Part shown: positions 14,277 through 19,880 of the stretch, one piece after another | Layout of the letters: each line of letters begins with the position of its first letter | Numbering within the stretch: the first letter of the stretch is position 1 | Virus record (IMG/VR): IMGVR_UViG_3300047554_000323 | Location: 1-38,047 of that record | Source of the DNA: a virus | Strand: one strand, 5' to 3' | DNA length: 38,047 nucleotides | Program-made: the position numbers and the translations under genes | Notes under the pieces: generated by a model | What the model was told of the DNA's origin: nothing | Seen by the model: only the letters and a program-made list of their open reading frames with translations | The model's database searches: none

Positions 14277-14600
14277 ATGAACATCAACAAAGAAGCCATC
14301 CATGGCCTCGCCATCATCACCGCCCTGTGGCACTCCAACTGGATACCACCAGGCACACAGCACGAACGCTGGGAAATACTGGACCACTACCTCAGCGACC
14401 CACAAGCATGGCAAGAACTCCAAGAAAATATAGAGGGATACCATCTGTGGGTCACAACAGACCTATCACCGCCAACAACTACCATTTACGACTTGGCCGA
14501 AGCAATGGGCGGCACAGAAGACGAGATAGACGAAGCACTCCAACAAATGGACGACTTAGACAACTTGGAAATATACGGAATCACTAAGGAGAACATCTAA
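14277..14600 (+). CDS. Small acidic protein, 107 aa
   Basis: An acidic, Trp-rich protein (MNINKEAIHGLAIITALWHS ... DEIDEALQQMDDLDNLEIYG) with AAGGA six bases before the ATG and a private promoter. It has no Cys and no membrane span. Codons favour C in the third position (ATC, CTC, CAC, ACC) more than in the head and tail genes, so the gene may have a different origin. Small acidic early phage proteins are often host-takeover or anti-defence factors, but there is no specific evidence here. Not recognised. Confidence 0.7.
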   Translation: MNINKEAIHGLAIITALWHSNWIPPGTQHERWEILDHYLSDPQAWQELQENIEGYHLWVTTDLSPPTTTIYDLAEAMGGTEDEIDEALQQMDDLDNLEIYGITKENI

Positions 14601-14945
14601 ATGACCCACACAACAGATATAGCCACACTGGCCACCACTGGCACCTACTGGGGTTGGTATAACTACCAGACCAAATACCAACACCGTAATGGCAGAATAG
14701 GCTACTACACCTACGAAGCCAAAGGAGAACTCACCATACTCCCAAATGGTGAAGCAATAATGGGAGACGCCACTCACGGCTACGACCACTGGGACTTCGG
14801 CCAACGCTTATCCAACATCTTAGAGACAGCACACGAAGGAGACGGACCAGACGCCTACGAAATCTTGGAGCAACGAGGCTGGACACTCACCGAGACCCGA
14901 TACCTACTTATCCACGACGAACCTCAACCAATCATCAACACATAA
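14601..14945 (+). CDS. Hypothetical protein, 114 aa
   Basis: Starts directly after the previous stop, with AAGGAG inside that gene's end, so the two are translated together. It is rich in Thr, Tyr, Trp and Gly (TGTYWGWYNYQTKYQHRNGRIGYYTYEAKGELTILPNG), which suggests a small beta-rich domain, followed by an acidic segment (ILETAHEGDGPDAYEILEQRG). The same C-ending codon bias as its neighbours. No known family or membrane segment. Confidence 0.7.
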   Translation: MTHTTDIATLATTGTYWGWYNYQTKYQHRNGRIGYYTYEAKGELTILPNGEAIMGDATHGYDHWDFGQRLSNILETAHEGDGPDAYEILEQRGWTLTETRYLLIHDEPQPIINT

Positions 14946-14955
14946 AGGAATAATC

Positions 14956-15270
14956 ATGAACCAAGATACCAACTACATTCTGGCCAACTACACCATCCAG
15001 TCCATCTGGAACATCAAAGACCTCTACAACCATCCCAGATGGCCAAAGGACCAAGACGATAATGAACCATACCATTTAGACGAACTGGACTACTACGAAA
15101 TCACCAACAATCAACTCCTCATCCAATGGACCGACGACCAAGATATGGAGCACGAAGAGACATTTAGCCCCAACCACAAGGACGCGGCGAACCAGCAGCC
15201 AGACCTGGAAGACGCAGACACAACCTTATGGACAGAGGACTGGCGTGAAATCATCACACAATGGTCGTAA
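14956..15270 (+). CDS. Strongly acidic hypothetical protein, 104 aa
   Basis: About a quarter of the residues are Asp or Glu with few Lys or Arg (PKDQDDNEPYHLDELDYY, WTDDQDMEHEETF, DLEDADTTLWTEDWRE). AAGGA precedes the ATG. It is third in a three-gene unit driven from 14219. The charge pattern would fit a DNA-mimic protein, such as phage anti-restriction or nucleoid-binding inhibitors, but charge alone is weak evidence. Not recognised. Confidence 0.7.
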   Translation: MNQDTNYILANYTIQSIWNIKDLYNHPRWPKDQDDNEPYHLDELDYYEITNNQLLIQWTDDQDMEHEETFSPNHKDAANQQPDLEDADTTLWTEDWREIITQWS

Positions 15271-15298
15271 TAGGAGAGTAATATGGAGGAGTTGGCCG

Positions 15299-15347
15299 CC
15301 TAAGTTATCCAAAACCGCTTGACTGAAAGGTCAGGCGGTGTTATAAT
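15299..15347 (+). promoter_or_regulatory. Sigma-70 promoter cassette with overlapping dyad
   Basis: TTGACT (15319-15324), a 17-base spacer and TATAAT (15342-15347). ACCGCTTGAC (15314-15323) and GTCAGGCGGT (15330-15339) form a 10-bp dyad with one mismatch around TGAAAG, covering the -35 box like an operator. The block before it, GCCTAAGTTATCC then AAAACCGC, recurs with one change upstream of the promoter at 16410. Confidence 0.8.
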
Positions 15348-15407
15348 ACTCGTATGGTGAATAAAGACAGGTTGTCTGGAAGACCATACTCAACCAAAGG
15401 AAAATAT

Positions 15408-16355
15408 ATGACAGTAATCGTGGCAACTCGTAACTTAGACAGCGTTACAACCATCTTAAATCGTGACGTTGGTAAACTCCCATCATCTGGCGGTCTGGCC
15501 AACACGCTTCGTGACGTGGCCCTGGCCTTCGGAATAAAGAAGACCCAGAAGATAAATGGTCGTGCCAAATCATTGGAGTTTACTAAGGTAACTGACGAAG
15601 AGTTGGAAATCCTACTCACACCAGGACAGGAAGTTATCTCCCATCTTAAGGGAGGCGGTGACCTACTCCTATCCTTTTATATGGACCTGGGTAAACTTAA
15701 TAAGGTTCTGGCTGACAGTAATAAGGTAGCTAAGGAGACTTACGATAAGGTATACCCAGGTTATCTGGCCAAAAATAAGAAGGAGTCGGAAGAGAAGTTG
15801 GCTAAATGGACACCTGGTGATTCTTGGTTGGACCAGAACCATCTTCGTTATCTAAACTCCTACGCTACTCGTGCTAATAATACGGCAGTCCATGACGCCA
15901 AACGTGCTGGTGAGCGGTTTATCGCTAAGGAAGCAGTTAAGATCGCAACCAAAATCATGGACGATCAGAAGACTGTGCGTGAGACTAAGAAGACTACTTC
16001 TGGTAATATCCATGGTGTGAAGGTAGGTGACCACCTCGTCTTGGGTTACAGACTGTCACAGCACGTCCGTGTTACTAAGGTAACAGATAAATCATTCTGG
16101 TGGCAGGAGGTTCTCCCAGATGGTCAGTATATCTCTAACCATGAATACGCCAAAGCCAACTTCGCTAACGTGGAGATCGGTAGTCGTGGTGACTACGGTG
16201 ACTACGGGTTTACGATCCCATTCGCTGGTAACGAAGGTCGGTTTATCCCACCTACTGGTCATCAGGTCGTAACACGAGAATATACTGGTATGGCTCGTTG
16301 GAAGAATCATAAGCCAGTAACTGGCTGGACCCACCGACCAAGCTACGCTGACTAA
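15408..16355 (+). CDS. Island protein A, 315 aa, with a shorter paralogue at 17424
   Basis: The start is placed at 15408 because AAAGGA lies just upstream; the in-frame ATG at 15354 falls at the expected transcription start. The N-terminal half (VIVATRNLDSVTTILNRD ... LTPGQEVISHLKGGGDLLLSFYMD) is clearly homologous to the 150-residue protein at 17424. The C-terminal half (GVKVGDHLVLGYRLSQHVRVTKVTDKSFWWQEV) looks like a small beta-barrel domain. I do not recognise a named family. It carries its own operator-covered promoter and is followed by a strong GGCC-rich hairpin, so it is an independent expression unit. Role unknown; island context suggests early host interaction. Confidence 0.75.
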   Translation: MTVIVATRNLDSVTTILNRDVGKLPSSGGLANTLRDVALAFGIKKTQKINGRAKSLEFTKVTDEELEILLTPGQEVISHLKGGGDLLLSFYMDLGKLNKVLADSNKVAKETYDKVYPGYLAKNKKESEEKLAKWTPGDSWLDQNHLRYLNSYATRANNTAVHDAKRAGERFIAKEAVKIATKIMDDQKTVRETKKTTSGNIHGVKVGDHLVLGYRLSQHVRVTKVTDKSFWWQEVLPDGQYISNHEYAKANFANVEIGSRGDYGDYGFTIPFAGNEGRFIPPTGHQVVTREYTGMARWKNHKPVTGWTHRPSYAD

Positions 16356-16361
16356 GACAGG

Positions 16362-16392
16362 AGGCCTATGGCCATGGCCATGGCCATGGCCT
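16362..16392 (+). repeat. GGCCAT microsatellite forming a near-perfect palindrome
   Basis: AGGCC, then T, then ATGGCCAT pairs with ATGGCCATGGCCT through a GGCC loop: a 13-bp stem with one bulged T. It contains overlapping TGGCCA and CCATGG sites. It follows the gene at 15408 by seven bases and precedes the next promoter. It could insulate the two units as a hairpin, although no T-run follows. Confidence 0.75.
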
Positions 16393-16438
16393 AAGTTATC
16401 TAAAACCGCTTGACAAAAACCCTCACTTGTGCTATACT
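16389..16438 (+). promoter_or_regulatory. Sigma-70 promoter cassette for the gene at 16473
   Basis: TTGACA (16410-16415), a 17-base spacer and TATACT (16433-16438), a near-perfect promoter. The 5' block GCCTAAGTTATCT then AAAACCGC is almost identical to the one before 15319, so the promoter region was duplicated or kept by selection. Confidence 0.85.
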
Positions 16439-16472
16439 ATACACTCATCAACTACTAAACGAGGTAACTCAA

Positions 16473-16682
16473 ATGAAATACATTGTAACATCAGTAGGAC
16501 TTGAATACTTTAGTAACAAACTTACAGCACGAAATGAAGTAATTGATACTAATAATAATAGCCTATTCGCAGATTGTAATACTAAAGAAGACGTTATTGA
16601 AGTATATGAATACTTTTGGAATACACCCGCTTATGCTCAAGCGATTGTAAAAGTGTTCGAGATCGCTGAGATCGCTGAGTAA
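16473..16682 (+). CDS. Hypothetical protein, 69 aa
   Basis: The ATG at 16473 follows GAGGT by seven bases and lies 35 bases past the -10; the in-frame ATG at 16410 overlaps the -35 box and is not used. The protein (MKYIVTSVGLEYFSNKLTAR ... VIEVYEYFWNTPAYAQAIVKVFEIAEIAE) is acidic, probably mixed alpha/beta, and ends in a short repeat (EIAEIAE, from GAGATCGCT twice). Family unknown. A perfect 13-bp hairpin follows the stop. Confidence 0.7.
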   Translation: MKYIVTSVGLEYFSNKLTARNEVIDTNNNSLFADCNTKEDVIEVYEYFWNTPAYAQAIVKVFEIAEIAE

Positions 16683-16692
16683 TACTAAAGTA

Positions 16693-16723
16693 GTAACTAT
16701 CAGTCACGGGGACTGATAGTTAC
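16693..16723 (+). repeat. Perfect 13-bp inverted repeat after the gene at 16473
   Basis: GTAACTATCAGTC (16693-16705), loop ACGGG, GACTGATAGTTAC (16711-16723). It has no T-run. It separates the gene from the next promoter and could halt or protect the upstream RNA's 3' end. Confidence 0.75.
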
Positions 16724-16730
16724 AATCAAT

Positions 16731-16769
16731 CAACAACCGCTTGACATAAACCGGTTGTTGTGCTATACT
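16731..16769 (+). promoter_or_regulatory. Sigma-70 promoter inside a perfect 9-bp dyad
   Basis: TTGACA (16741-16746), a 17-base spacer and TATACT (16764-16769). CAACAACCG (16731-16739) and CGGTTGTTG (16752-16760) flank the -35 box as a perfect inverted repeat. A protein bound there would block or modulate RNA polymerase. Confidence 0.85.
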
Positions 16770-16819
16770 ATCAATACTGAGAAATCACTCTCAGCATCAA
16801 CTTACAGAGGTAATACTTT

Positions 16820-17197
16820 ATGACTAAGCAAATAGAAGAGCAACTGACTTTAGCACGACTGCGTGACGCTAAAAATGTAATACAAATCACTTACGATGAG
16901 AAGCGATATGTAACACAAAAGCGTCAAGTTACGCTTCATGTGCCTGAAACTTTACTACTACAAGCAGTAGCAGAACTAAAACTAAATCGTAAATGGGTCC
17001 ATAGTGCTGACTATCTGTTAGAGTATCTTGAGAATACTAAAGTATTCATTCCCCTAGATTACGAAGATTGGGAGAACGATCATGAAGACGAAGTAGAGTT
17101 ATACTACGGAAGTGATACAGAATACGAGATCGAAGACGAAGAAAGTATTACTTCTGAAGGTCAGATGCTGTTAGACTTGTGTTACGCTGAAGAGTAA
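16820..17197 (+). CDS. Hypothetical protein with acidic C-terminus, 125 aa
   Basis: GAGGTAAT precedes the ATG and the promoter is 50 bases upstream. The N-terminal part is basic to neutral and helical (EEQLTLARLRDAKN, VPETLLLQAVAELKLNRKWV). The last 45 residues are almost all Asp, Glu and Tyr (DYEDWENDHEDEVELYYGS). The split charge could bind a basic host protein, but this is inference. An AATACTAAAGTATT dyad like those at 13.4 kb lies inside the gene near 17032. Family unknown. Confidence 0.7.
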   Translation: MTKQIEEQLTLARLRDAKNVIQITYDEKRYVTQKRQVTLHVPETLLLQAVAELKLNRKWVHSADYLLEYLENTKVFIPLDYEDWENDHEDEVELYYGSDTEYEIEDEESITSEGQMLLDLCYAEE

Positions 17198-17206
17198 CAC
17201 TAAAGT

Positions 17207-17231
17207 AGTAGTCTGTTTTTTTCAGACTACT
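17207..17231 (+). terminator. Hairpin after the gene at 16820
   Basis: AGTAGTCTG pairs with CAGACTACT around a loop of seven T. The stem is 9 bp and perfect and lies ten bases past the stop. The T-run is in the loop rather than after the stem, so on the + strand it is an atypical terminator or a 3'-end hairpin. Confidence 0.5.
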
Positions 17232-17274
17232 GCCGCCATATAGTCTCCCAAATAGTTTATGGCATTTCTACAGC

Positions 17275-17307
17275 CTTTTTACAATCTTTTTACAATCTTT
17301 TTACAAT
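17275..17307 (+). repeat. Three tandem copies of CTTTTTACAAT (iteron-like)
   Basis: Perfect 11-base units at 17275-17285, 17286-17296 and 17297-17307, within AT-rich DNA that continues to 17370. An 11-base period puts each copy on the same face of the helix, as in iterons or cooperative repressor sites. The 226-bp gap holds no gene. Confidence 0.8.
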
Positions 17308-17371
17308 ATTACACTAGTCAAATTTTTTCGGCGGATTTTTGGCAACTTTTTTTCTACACTGAACCAATTTA

Positions 17372-17401
17372 GATAAATAATAATAGAACAATGAGTTCTA
17401 T
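17372..17401 (+). promoter_or_regulatory. GATAAATAA site with 7-bp hairpin
   Basis: GATAAATAA (17372-17380), then ATAGAAC-AATGA-GTTCTAT (17383-17401), a perfect 7-bp stem right where an RNA would start. It lies upstream of the gene at 17424. Confidence 0.5.
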
Positions 17402-17423
17402 CAACTACAGAAAGACATAAAAC

Positions 17424-17876
17424 ATGAAAGAAACAAAAGTAATCGTTGCTACAAGCAACATCAACGCTTATACAACACTGTTAAAGCGTCGAACATACCG
17501 TAAAGTATCGCCTTGGCGCATGACTCGCTCTACACTACAAAAATGGTGTGCTAAAAACATTGATATTGACTGTGATAGACGGTCTATTGAGTTTGTTGTA
17601 ATGCGTCATAGCGAGTTTGAGCAGTTTATAACACCTGGAAATGACTTAATCAGCATTTTATGTGGCGGCGGTGACGTAAAATACTACTTTCACATTGATG
17701 AAACTAGTTACAACGCTATGATCAGTGAGAGTCAGCGTATCTACTACAGTATTTTGCCTAAAAATGCTCAACTATCTATTAGTGAATACTCAAAATTACT
17801 GTCTAGAGCAACTACTGCTAAAAATAAGTATATCACTGACACACTTGGTAGTATCGTTAAGATTTCGGGAGTATAA
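17424..17876 (+). CDS. Island protein A paralogue, 150 aa
   Basis: Homologous to the N-terminal half of the protein at 15408: KVIVATSNINAYTTLLKR matches TVIVATRNLDSVTTILNR, the SIEF / SLEF element is shared, TPGNDLISILCGGGDVKYYFHID matches TPGQEVISHLKGGGDLLLSFYMD, and the following S-rich helix also aligns. It lacks the C-terminal beta-barrel half. It differs in codon use, being AT-richer, and uses a GATAAATAA site instead of a sigma-70 promoter. The pair may therefore be old paralogues expressed at different times. Function unknown. Confidence 0.75.
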   Translation: MKETKVIVATSNINAYTTLLKRRTYRKVSPWRMTRSTLQKWCAKNIDIDCDRRSIEFVVMRHSEFEQFITPGNDLISILCGGGDVKYYFHIDETSYNAMISESQRIYYSILPKNAQLSISEYSKLLSRATTAKNKYITDTLGSIVKISGV

Positions 17877-17877
17877 T

Positions 17878-18054
17878 ATGACACTAGAAGATAAAGAACT
17901 ACTGTATGTTTTACAAAATAGCAGTGATGATGTTATAAACTCTATTATTAGTAACATACAACCAGTTTATGATTACTTTTACTTACATACTGAGGGCATG
18001 CCTACTGAACATGATGCCGAGGTAACATTTTTAATGTGGAACATTCACAGATAA
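17878..18054 (+). CDS. Small acidic hypothetical protein, 58 aa
   Basis: ATG at 17878, two bases after the preceding stop, with GGGAG 8-12 bases upstream; a longer in-frame start lies inside the previous gene and has no ribosome site. The product is helical and acidic (MTLEDKELLYVLQNSSDDVINSII) with a short hydrophobic end. It ends eight bases before the next ATG. Not recognised. Confidence 0.6.
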   Translation: MTLEDKELLYVLQNSSDDVINSIISNIQPVYDYFYLHTEGMPTEHDAEVTFLMWNIHR

Positions 18055-18062
18055 GGACTAAT

Positions 18063-18218
18063 ATGAAACAACTAACACCAATTGAGGCGGCTGTAGAAGC
18101 ACTATGCCTATTATTAGAAGAAAGCGATGGCTTGACTTATAGCGAAACTCGCTATCTTATTGAACTTAAAGACGAGATTGTTGCTCGTGACTTAGAACGT
18201 GGATTGGATTATCTATAA
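18063..18218 (+). CDS. Small acidic hypothetical protein, 51 aa
   Basis: ATG at 18063 follows AAGGA by about five bases. The product (MKQLTPIEAAVEALCLLLEE ... LIELKDEIVARDLERGLDYL) is predicted almost entirely alpha-helical and acidic, like a small coiled coil or helical hairpin. It is the last gene of the island before the scaffold leader. Not recognised. Confidence 0.6.
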   Translation: MKQLTPIEAAVEALCLLLEESDGLTYSETRYLIELKDEIVARDLERGLDYL

Positions 18219-18247
18219 CACTGAAAAATTATCATAAGCAATAAAAA

Positions 18248-18290
18248 GATAAATAAGTTATCGTTGGTATTCTGCTGACGATAACTTATT
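18248..18290 (+). promoter_or_regulatory. GATAAATAA site with perfect 13-bp hairpin, scaffold leader
   Basis: GATAAATAA (18248-18256) overlaps a perfect inverted repeat, AATAAGTTATCGT (18252-18264) and ACGATAACTTATT (18278-18290), with a 13-base loop. It is the only candidate promoter for the scaffold-capsid unit and again pairs the box with a hairpin. The leader continues to the ATG at 18322. Confidence 0.6.
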
Positions 18291-18321
18291 CGGTAGCACC
18301 GTTACAGCAAAGGAAAATAAA

Positions 18322-19107
18322 ATGGAAAATTCTGAAAATACAGAAGTAGTTGATAGTGGCGATACAGGCGCTACTGAAACTAAACAAGTGAACCCTGGTC
18401 AGATCAGGAAATCTACAACTACAGGCATTCTAAAAGCGGCAGAAAACGCTAGCGGTATGTCATTCGGTAGTGTAGAAGAAATGATGGGAGCCCTAGCGCA
18501 ACTATCACAGTTACAGTCTCAAATGGCTGAACTACAACAAAAAACTGGAACTCAAACTAAGACCGTGGAGCAAACACCAGACGACGGTGGACGCAAGCGT
18601 GTTAGTGGCAATGATCTTCAAGAACAAATCTTGGCTATGAAGCAGGAGATGGAACTAAAAGAACAGCGTCTACGTGAGCGTGAGTTAGAAGGTGGCATTC
18701 GCAATGCTATGGGTGATCGTTTTGATACCGATATGCTAGATTACACTATGAACAAGATCAAAGCTCAACTAACTGAGGTTGATGGTGAGTGGATTGTAGT
18801 TAATAGCAAGAATCAACAACGCTATACATCGGATGGTCGTCCTATGGCGGTAGCAGACCTTATTGAGGAGATTGCTAAGACTAATCCTAAGTTACTACGT
18901 CAACAACCACAAATGGGTGGTAGTGGCTTACGTCCTGGCGTTACTGGTGGTGATTTCCCTAGTGATAGTGAGTTCGTTCCAGATTACACAACTGATCCTG
19001 CGGCATTTGCGGCATGGGCTAGTAAGCGTGGATTAGGTAAGGGAACTGGTTTGAAGTCAGTCACAGCAACTGTGTATAACTCAACAAACATCTCTAAGAA
19101 GTTCTAA
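18322..19107 (+). CDS. Capsid scaffold protein
   Basis: A 261-residue protein just upstream of the capsid gene with scaffold character: an acidic, low-complexity N-terminus, a Gln/Glu/Lys coiled-coil region around 53-77 and 94-125 (GALAQLSQLQSQMAELQQK, ILAMKQEMELKEQRLRERE), and a Gly/Pro-rich flexible middle. No Ser or Cys protease triad is seen. It would shape the prohead and then leave or be degraded. AAAGGA precedes the ATG. Identity is based on composition and position, not on a named domain. Confidence 0.75.
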   Translation: MENSENTEVVDSGDTGATETKQVNPGQIRKSTTTGILKAAENASGMSFGSVEEMMGALAQLSQLQSQMAELQQKTGTQTKTVEQTPDDGGRKRVSGNDLQEQILAMKQEMELKEQRLRERELEGGIRNAMGDRFDTDMLDYTMNKIKAQLTEVDGEWIVVNSKNQQRYTSDGRPMAVADLIEEIAKTNPKLLRQQPQMGGSGLRPGVTGGDFPSDSEFVPDYTTDPAAFAAWASKRGLGKGTGLKSVTATVYNSTNISKKF

Positions 19108-19117
19108 AGCACTTATT

Positions 19118-19143
19118 GTAGGGGATTATTCGTAGTCTCCTAT
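19118..19143 (+). repeat. Hairpin upstream of the GIY-YIG gene
   Basis: TAGGGGAT pairs with GTCTCCTA (with G-U pairs) around a short TATTCGTA loop. It is directly before the GIY-YIG start, after the scaffold stop. There is no T-run. It could be part of the homing target, an RNA processing site, or a P1-like helix if an intron is present. Confidence 0.4.
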
Positions 19144-19148
19144 GATGA

Positions 19149-19748
19149 ATGTTTTACACATACGCTCATTATACAGTAGATAGTAACCAAATCTTTTACA
19201 TTGGTAAAGGTAGTGGTGATCGTCATTTAAGCAAAGCCTCAAGAGGTAAAGATTGGTGGCGGGTTGTTAACGAGCATGATTATTACTCCGTAATTCTAGC
19301 ATATTGGTATAATGAGGATGATTCCTATACTCATGAAGAGTTATTAGTTGATATTTTCAAGCATCAACTCGTCAACAAAAGACCTGGTGGTAGATGGACC
19401 AACACAATAAGCGATTTTAGAACTAATCAGTTCGGCTTAGCAAATTGTATGAAACGTCCAGAGATTGCTAAGAAGGTAAGCATCGCTAAAACAGGTAGAG
19501 CGAGACCTGATATGCGAAGTGAGAATAATCCGCCACAGCAGTCATTAAGTGCCAGACTTAGTAGAAGTAAAAAACTTACTGGAATCACTCGTTCTGAACA
19601 ACATAAGATAAATAACAGTATAGCACAGAAGAATTTACCACTGTTACAGTGTCAATTCTGTGAAAAAAAGATTAAAAACCCTGGTAATCTTACACAGCAT
19701 ATCAGGGCTAATCATTCGGTGGCACCGCATAGCCAACTACTTCGATGA
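19149..19748 (+). CDS. GIY-YIG homing endonuclease with C2H2 zinc finger
   Basis: The N-terminal GIY-YIG domain has TYAHY (the GIY strand), IFYIGKGSGDRH (the YIG strand and catalytic Arg at about 25) and the metal-binding Glu in HEELLVDIF (about 58). The C-terminus ends with LLQCQFCEKKIKNPGNLTQH plus IRANH, a C-x2-C-x12-H-x4-H zinc finger (C168, C171, H184, H189) that probably reads the DNA target. No good ribosome site precedes the ATG. It lies between scaffold and capsid, so the homing site is probably at that junction. It may be free-standing or intron-borne; no intron core is recognised. Confidence 0.85.
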   Translation: MFYTYAHYTVDSNQIFYIGKGSGDRHLSKASRGKDWWRVVNEHDYYSVILAYWYNEDDSYTHEELLVDIFKHQLVNKRPGGRWTNTISDFRTNQFGLANCMKRPEIAKKVSIAKTGRARPDMRSENNPPQQSLSARLSRSKKLTGITRSEQHKINNSIAQKNLPLLQCQFCEKKIKNPGNLTQHIRANHSVAPHSQLLR

Positions 19749-19880
19749 CCACGTAAAGTCAACCCAGTGTGTCGAATGGCGCGGTGCTACATAGACACAT
19801 ATTGTATGTTTGACATGGGGTTGAGCATACACATTTTTTAACATGGCATCAGTTTGTCTAATAAACACTGGTGAATTAAT
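19749..19880. other. 132-bp gap before the capsid gene
   Basis: No gene. CCAGTGT near 19764 pairs with ACACTGG at 19865-19871, and TGTATG with CATACA followed by ATTTTTTA forms a weak terminator-like hairpin near 19804-19840. The segment ends in GGTGA, the only ribosome-binding match for the capsid start. No tRNA or intron core is seen. Confidence 0.45.
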
